A stretch of 64,000 nucleotides of DNA from Solirubrobacterales bacterium (GCA_016185345.1 JACPNS010000021.1:124001-188000), one strand, 5' to 3'. Positions 8,685-17,430 are shown, counted from the first letter of the stretch. Numbers and translations are program-made. The notes: generated by a model not told the origin, from the sequence alone.

Positions 8685-10583
8685 GTGAGCGCCGCGTTCG
8701 GCAGCTTCCACGGGCCGATCGCGGCGGTACTCGTGCCCAAGGGGCGCGCGCTCGTTGCCGCTCCGCTGTTTGATCGCGGCCCGAAGATCCAACTCAAGTC
8801 CGAGGGCAAGCGGGGCAGGCCGTTGAAGGCGGGCGAGCTTGTGATCGTCGAACCGGCCGGGATGGCGCGCGGCAAGGAGCGCGGCCGTCAGGTCACTACG
8901 CCGGTGGCGCGAATCGTGCGGCGGATCGGACTCGCTGACAACGCGCGCGACGTGACCGAGGCGTTGATGATCGAGTACGGACTCGAACGGAAGTTTCCCG
9001 GCAAGGTCGAGAACTACGCGCGCGAATCCGCCGAGCGGTCCGATGAATTCGCCCGACGCGACCTCAAAGATCTCGCCACCTTCACGATGGACCCGCACGG
9101 CGCGAAGGACTTCGACGACGCAATCTCTGCCGAGCGCGTCGGGGACCGCGTGCGCATCTGGGTGCACATCGCCGATGTCTCGGCGTTCGTGCGCCCGGGC
9201 GACCCCGTGGACGTAGAAGCGCGCCGACGCGCGACAAGCGTCTACGTACCGAACATGGTCGAACCGATGCTTCCAGAAGCGCTGTCCAACAACGCCTGCT
9301 CACTCGTGCCTGGCGAAGAGAGGCGCGCCGTGACGGCCGAAATGCTCTTCGATGACGCCGAGTGCGTGGAGGCGTCGTTCTATCGCTCTCTGATCCGCTC
9401 AGACGTTCGACTGGTCTATGAACAGGTCGACGCGATCTTTGCCGGAGAGCTCGAGCCGGAGGACCCGTGGGCAGAGCCGCTCTCGCTCGCTCGCTCCGTC
9501 AGCGCAGCTCTTCAGGCCGATCGCGAGAAGCGCAGGGCCCTTGAGGTCGAATCGAGCGAACCGAGCTTCGAGTTCGACAAGACCGGCGCCCCAACCGAGA
9601 TCCACGCCGAGCATCAGACCGAGTCGCACCGCGTGATCGAGCACCTGATGATTGCCGCGAACGAGGCCGTCGCGCGCTTTCTTCAGGACAAACATCTTCC
9701 GGCGCTCTTCCGCGTGCACCCCAAGCCCGAAGTCACCGCCGTGGAGCACGTCGCGGCGCAGCTCGATTCGCTCGGCGTGGCGCTTCCGCCCATTCCCGCG
9801 GACTTCACCGAGCAACAGGCCGAGGGGATCGTGGGCGAGATCAGCGCCGCAGTTGCCAGGCACGTGCGCACCACCGGCAAGGGTCGCGCCGCGCTCACCT
9901 CACTGGTTCTCCGCTCGCTCAAGCAGGCCTCGTACTCGCCGAAGAACCTCGGCCATTCGGGACTGCGCTCAGCCAACTACTGCCACTTCACGTCCCCGAT
10001 TCGCCGCTACCCGGACCTCGTCGTCCACCGCGCGCTGCTCTCGGGCCTTGGCGTGGACAGCACCGCAGGCGGCGTTGAGGACCTTCAGGCTGAGGCCGAG
10101 TGGACCAGCGCGCGCGAACGCGAAGCGATGAAGATCGAGCGCAAGGCCGACGACATCGTCCGCGCATTTCTGCTGGAGCGCATACTCAAAGAAGCAGGCT
10201 GGACCCAACCCGGAGGCACCGGCGCCTACAACCCCAGCAGCAAGCGGCCCTCGCAGAATCGCAACCGCTCTCCGAAGTTCGCCCAGCGCGAAGAGAAGCG
10301 CGAGAGCGCTGCAGACGGCCCCGTGTTCGAGGGCGAGATCATCGGCCTGATCGGCGGTGGCATGTTCGTGCAGTTCGGCCCGGAGTTCGCGTTTGAAGGC
10401 TTCGTGCCACTGCGTGAGATCAAGGAGCGACGCGGCGGCTACTGGAATCTCAATGAGTTTCAGACGGCTCTGGTGGACGAAAACAGCGGCTTCGCACTGT
10501 CGCTTGGAGACTCGATCGACGTCTCCGTACTTGACTTGCAAACGGCCCGCGCGCGCGTGGACCTGCTACCTGTGAACCTCTGA
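8685..10583 (+). CDS. rnr: Ribonuclease R / RNase II family exoribonuclease
   Basis: 3'-5' exoribonuclease that degrades structured RNA and, with tmRNA-SmpB, non-stop mRNA. 632 residues: a short N-terminal OB-like region, the RNB catalytic domain with the metal-binding acidic motif DPHGAKDFDDA and WVHIADVSAFV, and a C-terminal S1 domain (about residues 540-625). Starts with GTG at 8685. It is shorter than the usual 700-800 residue RNase R, apparently having only one N-terminal cold-shock-like domain. Its stop overlaps the smpB ATG (TGATG), which supports a joint role in ribosome rescue. Confidence 0.93.
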   Translation: MSAAFGSFHGPIAAVLVPKGRALVAAPLFDRGPKIQLKSEGKRGRPLKAGELVIVEPAGMARGKERGRQVTTPVARIVRRIGLADNARDVTEALMIEYGLERKFPGKVENYARESAERSDEFARRDLKDLATFTMDPHGAKDFDDAISAERVGDRVRIWVHIADVSAFVRPGDPVDVEARRRATSVYVPNMVEPMLPEALSNNACSLVPGEERRAVTAEMLFDDAECVEASFYRSLIRSDVRLVYEQVDAIFAGELEPEDPWAEPLSLARSVSAALQADREKRRALEVESSEPSFEFDKTGAPTEIHAEHQTESHRVIEHLMIAANEAVARFLQDKHLPALFRVHPKPEVTAVEHVAAQLDSLGVALPPIPADFTEQQAEGIVGEISAAVARHVRTTGKGRAALTSLVLRSLKQASYSPKNLGHSGLRSANYCHFTSPIRRYPDLVVHRALLSGLGVDSTAGGVEDLQAEAEWTSAREREAMKIERKADDIVRAFLLERILKEAGWTQPGGTGAYNPSSKRPSQNRNRSPKFAQREEKRESAADGPVFEGEIIGLIGGGMFVQFGPEFAFEGFVPLREIKERRGGYWNLNEFQTALVDENSGFALSLGDSIDVSVLDLQTARARVDLLPVNL

Positions 10584-11065
10584 TGGCAGGCAAGAAGAAA
10601 AAGGTTGACGCCGGCGACATCGCAACAAATCGCGAGGCCCGCTTTCGTTTCGAGCTCTCCGATCCAGTCGAGGCCGGCATGGTGCTGCTCGGCAGCGAGG
10701 TCAAGTCGATGCGCGAAGGCGGCGTGATGATGAAGGACGCCTACGCGTCGATCGAAGACGGCGAAGTCTGGCTGCGCAACCTGCACATCGCGCCCTACAA
10801 GTTCGCCGGAGACCAGAACCACGAGCCCGAGCGCCCGCGCAAGCTTCTGCTCAACCGCCGAGAGATCGACCGCATCGTCGGCAAGCTCGCCGAGCGCGGA
10901 TTCTCTCTCATCCCGACGCGCATCTACTTCGCCAATGGTCGCGCAAAGGTTGAGTTGGCGCTCGGCCGGGGCAAAGACGTCGGCGACAAACGTCAGACGA
11001 TCAAAGACCGCGAGATGAAGCGTGAAATTGACCGCGCCGGAGCTGATTACCGACGCGGCCGTTGA
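10583..11065 (+). CDS. smpB: tmRNA-binding protein SmpB
   Basis: Binds the tRNA-like end of tmRNA and brings it to stalled ribosomes for trans-translation. 160 residues with the OB-fold core (NREARFRFEL, GSEVKSMREG, WLRNLHIAPY) and the basic C-terminal tail (DKRQTIKDREMKREIDRA) that acts in the ribosome. One-nucleotide overlap with rnr. Its RNA partner ssrA lies 5.8 kb downstream, beyond three minus-strand secreted-protein genes. The convergent neighbour ends only 7 nt away, with no terminator visible between them. Confidence 0.97.
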   Translation: MAGKKKKVDAGDIATNREARFRFELSDPVEAGMVLLGSEVKSMREGGVMMKDAYASIEDGEVWLRNLHIAPYKFAGDQNHEPERPRKLLLNRREIDRIVGKLAERGFSLIPTRIYFANGRAKVELALGRGKDVGDKRQTIKDREMKREIDRAGADYRRGR

Positions 11066-11072
11066 ACTTGAC

Positions 11073-12773
11073 CTAGCGGCAGATCTTGAAGCGCCCGGTC
11101 TTGGAGACCACGCGACCCTTCGGGTACTTGGCTTCCGGTTTGAAGTAGACCTTCGCCTTGTACTTATAGGTCCTGCCGGTCTTCAGCTTTCTCGCGAGCT
11201 TGGTCCGCGCTTTGAACGGTGACTTCTTGTATTTCTTGGCGTACTTGCCGTGTACATAGACCTTGATGTACCTGACGTAGCTACGCGATTTGATGATCGG
11301 CTTGAACGGCAGAGACCGTTTCTTCAAGCACTTTTTGATTCTGGTCAGCTTCACTGAGTAGCTGCCACAACTCGGCGACAGGTACTTCGTTGGCGAGGCG
11401 ATCGTTCTTGTCTGACCCTGGTAGCTGGTCATCGCAAACGTCGTCGAGCCGCCGTCCTCGGGATCTTTTCCGCTCAGCGGGCATTTGTCGACGAGCAAGA
11501 GGCCGTTCTTTCCGCCGGTGATCGTCAAGTTGAAGGACGAGAAACCGACCTGCGGAATGTTGTCGAACGTCGTCTGGAGCTGACTTTTGTTGACGTAGCT
11601 GTTGGTTCCGCGCACGTTGAATGTGATCGCGCCGCGGGCGATGATGCCGAGGTCTGGAAGGTTGCGGCCGGGAGTGGCTTGGACGAGATAGGCCTCGCCG
11701 TACAGACCGGCGGCGATCATCGGTGTCGAGATCTTCACTGTCCCGACCTGGGTCGTGGTCGGGCAACTGCGGGCTGCAAATGCGGCATTGCTGCAAATCC
11801 GGCCCAGCTGCTGTACGTCTACGTTGAGCGCGTCCGGGAGCGTCGCGACAACAGTCTTCGGCGTGGCCGGACTCTGCGGCTCTCCGCCGAGATTGGGAAC
11901 CGCCAAGTCGGCCTTGTACTCCGCCGACTTCCCGCGTGATTTTCCGACCACCTTCGCGTCGGCCGTGGTGTTGAACGGGGCCAGCGTGCTGCAGTCCGGC
12001 GTGGTCGGGAAGGGCGCCGTCTTGACGAAGTCATTCGTGCCGGACAACAACGGATCGGAGTTGGCGTTCGTGTTCGAGTCGTAAGCCTGCACGTAGCCAT
12101 AGGAGATCCAGGTGCCGCAGTTCGTCGGATTCGTGATGAAGATGTTGCCGTTGGCAAGCTTTCCGAAAAGCTTCTGTTGGTAGAAGGTCACCTGGATCGG
12201 CGTGTCTACGCCGAGGACCTTCGCGGTGCGCGGGAAAGGGTCGGTGACCGAGCGAACACGAAGATCGGCGTCGGGTCCGTCGGTTACGGGATAAAACACC
12301 GCGTGCGCGCGGATTGCCTCGCTCACGCCTTCGGCAGCCGGCGCGATGTAGGCACCGACGACGGTCGGAACCTCGGGAGATGTCTGAAGAATGAAGATCT
12401 TGCCCGTGAGGTCGAGCGGGACTATCCCAGCCATGGCGGTGATCTTCACTTCGCCGATCAGGGACTTGTCGTCGCAGATACCTGTGGAGAATGTTTCCTC
12501 CGTGCAGCGGTCGGCGTATGGAACGGCGTTCGGATTGCCGACGCCGCCAGTCGGGAAGTCGACGACCACGCGTTTGACGTCCTCGTTCGGGTCGCTGTAC
12601 GTGAACGTGGCGTTGACCGTCAAGTCGCCGTGGCCGCCCGGGGATGTGATTGTGGTCCCGCCGCCCGGCACGGGGTAGACGTCTGCGTCTGCCGACTGCA
12701 CAAGCGCGACTGTGAAGATGATCGTCAGCCCGACGATCGATAGAGATGCGCCTAGACGCGTTTTCCGAGACAC
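11073..12773 (-). CDS. Secreted protein, paralogue A of a three-gene family
   Basis: Function not recognised. 566 residues with an N-terminal signal peptide (MSRKTRL, hydrophobic core, then a cut near ADADVYPV). The middle has conserved blocks shared with the two neighbours: GNPNAVPYADRCT, EVPTVVGAYI, ITNPTNCGTW, a Cys-containing LGRICSNAAFAARSCP, and TTFDNIPQVGF. The paired cysteines suggest disulfides. The last about 90 residues are extremely rich in Lys, Arg and Tyr, which could bind cell-wall polymers. Start is GTG at 12773 with an AAGG ribosome-binding site. Converges with smpB. Confidence 0.8.
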   Translation of the reverse strand: MSRKTRLGASLSIVGLTIIFTVALVQSADADVYPVPGGGTTITSPGGHGDLTVNATFTYSDPNEDVKRVVVDFPTGGVGNPNAVPYADRCTEETFSTGICDDKSLIGEVKITAMAGIVPLDLTGKIFILQTSPEVPTVVGAYIAPAAEGVSEAIRAHAVFYPVTDGPDADLRVRSVTDPFPRTAKVLGVDTPIQVTFYQQKLFGKLANGNIFITNPTNCGTWISYGYVQAYDSNTNANSDPLLSGTNDFVKTAPFPTTPDCSTLAPFNTTADAKVVGKSRGKSAEYKADLAVPNLGGEPQSPATPKTVVATLPDALNVDVQQLGRICSNAAFAARSCPTTTQVGTVKISTPMIAAGLYGEAYLVQATPGRNLPDLGIIARGAITFNVRGTNSYVNKSQLQTTFDNIPQVGFSSFNLTITGGKNGLLLVDKCPLSGKDPEDGGSTTFAMTSYQGQTRTIASPTKYLSPSCGSYSVKLTRIKKCLKKRSLPFKPIIKSRSYVRYIKVYVHGKYAKKYKKSPFKARTKLARKLKTGRTYKYKAKVYFKPEAKYPKGRVVSKTGRFKICR

Positions 12774-12853
12774 TTTCTGACCTTCCAGTTGGGGCGCACT
12801 CCCCGTGCACCGACCTACTGGCTACTACCCAGTTGGGCCAACCGGAAAACCGC

Positions 12854-12883
12854 GTCGGGGCTGGTCCCCGGCGCGGCCCCGAC
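12854..12883 (-). terminator. Hairpin after paralogue B
   Basis: GTCGGGG (12854-12860) pairs with CCCCGAC (12877-12883), directly after the TGA of the gene at 12884. On the minus strand the stem is followed by GCGGTTTTCC, a weak T-run. Probably an intrinsic terminator. Confidence 0.5.
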
Positions 12884-14578
12884 TCATTTGCACATCCTGA
12901 ACTTTGCCGACTTGGTCATCACGCGGCCCTTGGGGTACTTGGCCGTGGGCTTGAAGTAGACCTTCACCTTGTAGCGGTAGGTCTTGCCGGCGCGAAGCTT
13001 CTTTGAGAGCTTCACGGTGGTCCTGAAGGGCGACTTCTTCAGCTTCTTCACGTACTTGTTGTTGACGTAGACCTTCACGAAGCGCACCTGGCTGCGCGAC
13101 TTGATCGTCGGTGACACACGAAGGCTGCGCTTCTTCAAGCACTTCGTGACGTTCTTGACCATCACCGCGTAGCTCGCGCAACTCGGCGGTGTGTACCTGG
13201 TCGGTGACGCAACGGTGCGCGTCTGACCCTGGTAGCTGGTCATCGCGAAAGTGCTGGACCCGCCGTCGTTGAGTTCCTTGCCGCTGATCGGACACTGGTC
13301 CACCTTCAGCAGGCCGTTGGAGCCTCCGTAGATCGTCAGCTTGAAAGTCGAGAAACCGACCTGCGGAATGTTGTCGAAGGTCGTCTCAAGCTGGCTCACA
13401 TTCACGTAGCGGTTGGTTCCACGCAGATTGAAGTTGATCGCCCCGCTGACCACGAGGCCGAGGTCCGGAAGGTTCTTGCCCGGAGAGGATTGCACCAGGT
13501 AGACATCTCCCTTCAATCCCGCCTTGATCATCGGCGTGGCGATGTTGACGTCACCAACTTTTGTCGTGGACGGGCAATTGCGGGCGTCAAACGCGGCGTT
13601 GGTGCAGATTCGACCGAGCTGCCGGACGTCGATGTTCAGCGCGTCTGGAAGCGTCGTGACCACGGTCTTGGGCACTGCCGCGCTCTGCGGCTCTGCTTCA
13701 AGCCCTGGGATCACCAGCTCAGCGGTGTACTGGGCGACTCCGCCGCGCGAGGGTCCTTGAACGGTCGCGTCGGCACTGGTCGTGAAGGGGGCGAGCGTCG
13801 CGCAGTTCGGTTCGGTGGGTACCACGTCGGTCTTGGTGAAGTTGTTCGTGCCGGTGAGGAACGGGTCCGAGTTGGCAGTCGAATTGTCGTCGTAGAACTC
13901 TGCGTAACCCCAGGAGTTCCAGGTGTCGCAGCGTGTCGGATTGGTGATGAACACGTTTCCGCTGGAGAGCCTGCCGAAGAGCTTCTGCTCATACTTGGTG
14001 ATCTGGATCGGCAGATCCATGCCGAATGCGCTTGCGGTCGTCGGGAACGGATCGGTTTCCGAACGGATGCGAAAGTCGCCTTCGGGGCCGGAGGTGACCG
14101 GGTAGAAGCGCGCGTACGCGCGAATCGGGTCGCCGACAGCCGGGGTGATGTACGCACCAACGACCGTGGGAACTTCCGGATCGGTTTGAATGATCGAAAT
14201 GGTTCCCGTCATGTCGTTCATCGGGATCGGAATGATTCCGAGATAGGCGATCGCGCTGATCTTGATGACGCCGAGCTGGCTGGCGGCATCGCATATTGCC
14301 GTGTCGAAAGTTGCTGTGGTGCACCGATCGGCATAGGGCACCGCATTTGGGTTCCCTACGCCGCCAGCTGGCAGGTCGATCAGAATTCGCTTGACCGTGT
14401 CGGTCGTGTTGCCGTACGTGAAGTTGACGCCCGTGGTCAGATCCCCATGCCCGCCGACGGTTGCGTCCGATGTGCCGCCGTACGGAACCGCTGTGATCGC
14501 GGCTCCCGCAACTGGCGCGAGCATCAAACATGCCCCAACCGTGGCGACCAACGCCGCAATGTCCTTGCGTGAAAACAT
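12884..14578 (-). CDS. Secreted protein, paralogue B of a three-gene family
   Basis: Function not recognised. 564 residues from the ATG at 14578, which has a strong GGAGGACAGG ribosome-binding site; an in-frame start at 14626 is less likely because the signal peptide (MFSRKDIAALV, hydrophobic core, VAGAA) begins at 14578. It shares nearly all blocks with paralogue A, including GNPNAVPYADRCT, the LGRICTNAAFDARNCP cysteine pair, DNIPQVGFSTF, and the basic Lys/Tyr-rich C-terminal domain ending in a cysteine. Probably a surface or wall-associated protein. Confidence 0.8.
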   Translation of the reverse strand: MFSRKDIAALVATVGACLMLAPVAGAAITAVPYGGTSDATVGGHGDLTTGVNFTYGNTTDTVKRILIDLPAGGVGNPNAVPYADRCTTATFDTAICDAASQLGVIKISAIAYLGIIPIPMNDMTGTISIIQTDPEVPTVVGAYITPAVGDPIRAYARFYPVTSGPEGDFRIRSETDPFPTTASAFGMDLPIQITKYEQKLFGRLSSGNVFITNPTRCDTWNSWGYAEFYDDNSTANSDPFLTGTNNFTKTDVVPTEPNCATLAPFTTSADATVQGPSRGGVAQYTAELVIPGLEAEPQSAAVPKTVVTTLPDALNIDVRQLGRICTNAAFDARNCPSTTKVGDVNIATPMIKAGLKGDVYLVQSSPGKNLPDLGLVVSGAINFNLRGTNRYVNVSQLETTFDNIPQVGFSTFKLTIYGGSNGLLKVDQCPISGKELNDGGSSTFAMTSYQGQTRTVASPTRYTPPSCASYAVMVKNVTKCLKKRSLRVSPTIKSRSQVRFVKVYVNNKYVKKLKKSPFRTTVKLSKKLRAGKTYRYKVKVYFKPTAKYPKGRVMTKSAKFRMCK

Positions 14579-14671
14579 TTCCTGTCCTCCCAATTCATAA
14601 CGGCGAACACCCCGTACGCCGCGCACAAATCACACCTACCCAAGATGGGCCTGATCAAACCTTTAAACAAG

Positions 14672-14700
14672 AACGGGGCCCGCTTGATGCGGGCCCCGTT
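14672..14700 (-). terminator. Intrinsic terminator after paralogue C
   Basis: A perfect 12-bp stem, arms 14672-14683 and 14689-14700, loop of 5 nt. On the minus strand it lies 30 nt past the stop of the gene at 14731 and is followed by CTTGTTT. Confidence 0.75.
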
Positions 14701-14730
14701 CGGGAACTTCTTGGTCTCAGCGTTAGCTGA

Positions 14731-16611
14731 TTACTTGCAGACCCTGAAGGTGTTGGTCTTGGTCTTGACGGTGTTGCCGTCCTTGTAGTAGACCTTGTAC
14801 GCGTAGTAGTAGGACTTGTTCTTCTTGTACTTGCTCTTCTTCATCGAGAGCTTGAACTTGAAGGGCAACTTGCGGTCCGTCGCGCGGTTTCTGACGTTGG
14901 TCTTCTTCGTCCCAGTCAGCAACGTGACCTTGGCAACTTCTGCCTTGGAGATGATTCCCTTCGGGGTGACCTGCAGCAGCTTGCCCTGCTTGACGCAGTT
15001 CTGAATCTTCGACGGTTTGGCAACGCCGAAGCACGGCTCGAGGCTCGTGGAAGAGCTCGCGGTCACAGTCGTTCCGCCCCAACCAGTGGTTGAGAAGGTG
15101 ATCGGTCCGTTGTCCGGCGAGGTGCCGTCGAGCGGGCACGAGCGGGTGGCCAGCAGCGATGAAGCCGATGATCCGCCAGTGATGTTGACGTCGAACTTTT
15201 CGAACGCCAGCTGCGGCAGGTTGTCGAACGTCGTCTCGATCTCGTTGAATGACGCGCCGACGAACCTCGTCGTTGCATCGAGGCGGAACTTGATAGCTCC
15301 GTCGACCCAGATCGAGAGGTACGGCAGTCCGGCCGTTGCGCCCTTCGTCATATAAACACGACCAGTCTGCGGGAGTGTCAACATCGGAGCCTTGATCGTC
15401 GCCGTACCGATCTGACTCGCAGCCGGGCAGGTGTCGGCGACGACGGCAGCCTCGGAGCAGACGTTGTTCAGCGCATTGACGTTGACCGAAACCGAAGCAG
15501 GCAGCTTGGTGACGAGCTTCGCAGCGCGGTCACGGTTGTCTGCGTCTGGGTTGTTGATCGAGACGTTCAGGCCCGGGTTGGCGCCACGCGCGTTCGAGGT
15601 AAGCGATGCGCTCGCGGTCTGGGTCAGTGCAGGCCTCGGCAGGGCACAGGAAACGTTGACCGTTCCAGCGTCGATCGCGAGGTACGGACCGGCGTTGGAG
15701 TCTCCGCCGTTTGCGGCAGTGCCGGAAACGGTGGTCGTCTGGTTGGCGGTGCCACCAGGCGTTCCGTAGCTCGACGCGTACAGCGTTGACTTCCAGTTGC
15801 CACAGCGTGACGGGTTGGTCTGGAAGGCGTTGCCGTTGGTGAGAATGCCCTTCAGGTTGAACACAATCTGCTTGATGTGTCCGTAGGTCGTTCCAGGCGC
15901 CTGACCCAGCGCGGCGCTGAGGTCTGGGCGGTTGATGGGGCCCTCGGAGACAGAACGGAGGCGGTAGTCACCTTCGGGTCCACTCGTTACAGGAGCGATC
16001 TGCGTACGGGACGTAGATGCCACTGCTTGGTTGCCTGCCGCAGGGCCGGACTGGATCGTCGACGTAAACACCGTGAACAGGGTCGTCGGGACGTCCTGGA
16101 TGCCGACTGCCGACTGCACGATGTAGATCTTTCCGCTCAACACTGCACCGGTCGCTCCGTTGGCATCGATGCCAAGCGTCAACGTGGCTGTTCCGACCTG
16201 CGCGGTCGTGGGGCATGGCGAGGATGGGTTGAATACAGGCGTACCTGGCTCCACGCCGCCGTTTACATAGTTGTTGGACTGAGCAATCGTGCAACGGTCG
16301 TCGTACGGCACTGCGTTCGGGTTTCCGTAGAAGCCTGCAGGCGTATCGAGCATCCACTGCTTCAAGTCGTCACCAGTGGTGCCTGGAGCACCGCTGGGAA
16401 CGCCGCTGTAGGTGCCCGCGTAATTCTGTGTGATGGTGATGTCGCTGTGCGCGCCCGGTGTCGGGTCAGCAAAAACAACCGATCCGGTGGCCGGCGTCGG
16501 GCCGCTGTTGGCGATGTCAGCGCTGGCTGTCGCAGGCAGGATCACAGCGAACGCCGCGATTGCCGCAATGGCCAGACAGAGCCTCAGGCGTGTGGCCTTT
16601 GGTCGATTCAT
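14731..16611 (-). CDS. Secreted protein, paralogue C of a three-gene family
   Basis: Function not recognised. 626 residues, the most divergent and longest of the three. It has a signal peptide (MNRPKATRLRLCLAIAAIAAF, then ATASA). It keeps GNPNAVPYDDRCT, the SGPEGDYRLRS block, a cysteine pair in NVCSEAAVVADTCP, and TTFDNLPQLAF. It ends in a Lys/Tyr-rich domain that is shorter than in A and B. A GGAGGAAA ribosome-binding site precedes the ATG, and a sigma-70-like promoter lies at 16668-16695. As first gene of the minus-strand run it may head its own transcript, since each gene of the trio has a hairpin or long gap behind it. Confidence 0.8.
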   Translation of the reverse strand: MNRPKATRLRLCLAIAAIAAFAVILPATASADIANSGPTPATGSVVFADPTPGAHSDITITQNYAGTYSGVPSGAPGTTGDDLKQWMLDTPAGFYGNPNAVPYDDRCTIAQSNNYVNGGVEPGTPVFNPSSPCPTTAQVGTATLTLGIDANGATGAVLSGKIYIVQSAVGIQDVPTTLFTVFTSTIQSGPAAGNQAVASTSRTQIAPVTSGPEGDYRLRSVSEGPINRPDLSAALGQAPGTTYGHIKQIVFNLKGILTNGNAFQTNPSRCGNWKSTLYASSYGTPGGTANQTTTVSGTAANGGDSNAGPYLAIDAGTVNVSCALPRPALTQTASASLTSNARGANPGLNVSINNPDADNRDRAAKLVTKLPASVSVNVNALNNVCSEAAVVADTCPAASQIGTATIKAPMLTLPQTGRVYMTKGATAGLPYLSIWVDGAIKFRLDATTRFVGASFNEIETTFDNLPQLAFEKFDVNITGGSSASSLLATRSCPLDGTSPDNGPITFSTTGWGGTTVTASSSTSLEPCFGVAKPSKIQNCVKQGKLLQVTPKGIISKAEVAKVTLLTGTKKTNVRNRATDRKLPFKFKLSMKKSKYKKNKSYYYAYKVYYKDGNTVKTKTNTFRVCK

Positions 16612-16667
16612 TTAGGTTTCCTCCGTTCGCACCTGAGCACGCTCCCCAGCGGTAAGTCAGGCGGATG

Positions 16668-16705
16668 ATTATCAACTGTTTCCGGATTCTGTTAAGGACC
16701 GGAAA
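16668..16705 (-). promoter_or_regulatory. Promoter and inverted repeat upstream of paralogue C
   Basis: On the minus strand TTAACA (16695-16690), a 16-nt spacer and GATAAT (16673-16668) form a good sigma-70-type promoter about 55-60 nt before the ATG. TTTCCGG (16679-16685) and CCGGAAA (16699-16705) form an inverted repeat around the -35 box, a candidate operator. Confidence 0.55.
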
Positions 16706-16915
16706 TTCCCTTTAATGCAAGTTACCTTGAGTCCAAGACGCCTTGCGCCATTCCTCACAAGTGTCTATTAAGTCACTTAGTAAGTGGCTGCATGCTTACA
16801 TCGGTAGAACACGCTCAACCCATTAAAAGGTTCGCTGAGGTTCGCCCGGATGGGGTAAATTTTCCGTTGATCCAAAAAGCCCGCGTACGCTGCAGGCAAA
16901 TAGCAACACATATCC
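16706..16915. other. Intergenic region between paralogue C and tmRNA
   Basis: No gene seen. AGTCACTT (16771-16778) and AAGTGGCT (16782-16789) form an imperfect 19-nt palindrome. The tmRNA promoter must lie here, but I could not find a convincing -35/-10 pair. AT content is higher than in the flanking genes. Confidence 0.4.
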
Positions 16916-17271
16916 GGGGACGCCAGGTTTCGACGAGGCTGAATCCGTGGGTGGAGTTGCGAGCCGAGGTTGGTTGGAGGCCTCGATAAACCCCAACCAA
17001 AACCATAAATGCGGACTCTCACGAGTACGCCCTCGTCTAAATAAGACGAGGCATTCGTCCAGCATGGGCCCGTGTGCTGGGTAGCGGGTGTTAGCCAACG
17101 GGCTTGATCAGACCGCGCGTCTCAGGCGCCTGATGACATCTAACTGACGACTGGTCTCCCCGGACCCTTGCCGGACCGGCTAACGGGAGACGAGATCCAG
17201 AAATCCGGACACGCTCGTAGACGCTCTATTTCACGCAGTCGCGGACGCGGGTTCAATTCCCGCCGTCTCCA
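16916..17271 (+). ncRNA. ssrA: Transfer-messenger RNA
   Basis: Rescues ribosomes stalled on mRNAs without stop codons. The 5' GGGGACG (16916-16922) pairs with CGTCTCC (17264-17270) to form the acceptor stem, and GCGGGTTCAATTCCCGC near the 3' end is the T-arm. The tag frame starts at GCG 17011 and reads ADSHEYALV before TAA at 17038-17040; its end lies in a hairpin (CCTCGTC/GACGAGG). Discriminator base is A17271. CCA is not encoded and would be added by the Cca enzyme encoded at 34661. The tag resembles the mycobacterial one but ends ALV, not LAA. Ends are judged from pairing. Confidence 0.95.
17011..17040 (+). other. tmRNA tag reading frame (ADSHEYALV, stop)
   Basis: Resume codon GCG at 17011 is preceded by AACCATAAAT, a spacing usual for tmRNA. 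Nine codons and TAA follow. The C-terminal three residues are ALV. Confidence 0.85.
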
Positions 17272-17399
17272 TTTTGAGGTGCTGACTCGCACGATCTCGC
17301 CGATGCTCGGCGAGGAGGCTGCGGTCACGACCAGAGGGTCGCTCCCTTAGCCACCTCGCCTGCGCGTCGACGATCTCGCACGGTTCAGCGCCTCAAAAT
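17271..17399 (+). repeat. 129-nt structured element bounded by 15-bp inverted repeats
   Basis: ATTTTGAGGTGCTGA (17271-17285) and TCAGCGCCTCAAAAT (17385-17399) are complementary at 14 of 15 positions. Inside, GGCGAGGAGGCT (17309-17320) pairs with AGCCACCTCGCC (17349-17360) at 11 of 12 positions around a CGACC/GGTCG hairpin. Part of the same strand can instead pair upstream (CTCGCCGA 17296-17303 with TCGGCGAG 17307-17314). The 10-mer ACGATCTCGC occurs at 17291 and 17370. It could be a tmRNA 3' extension, a separate structured RNA, or a small mobile-element remnant. No open reading frame fits. Confidence 0.6.
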
Positions 17400-17430
17400 T
17401 TGCTGAAGGGGACTTGGATTAGATGGATTG

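Noticed and set aside
13490-14572. Long plus-strand ORF of 360 codons
   Set aside because: Antisense to secreted paralogue B, which has a signal peptide, ribosome-binding site and paralogues. Long antisense frames are common at this GC content.
17140-17328. Minus-strand ORF with a WRRRELNPRP-like peptide
   Set aside because: It is antisense to the tmRNA 3' end. The T-arm of tRNA-like genes read backwards gives this well-known false peptide.
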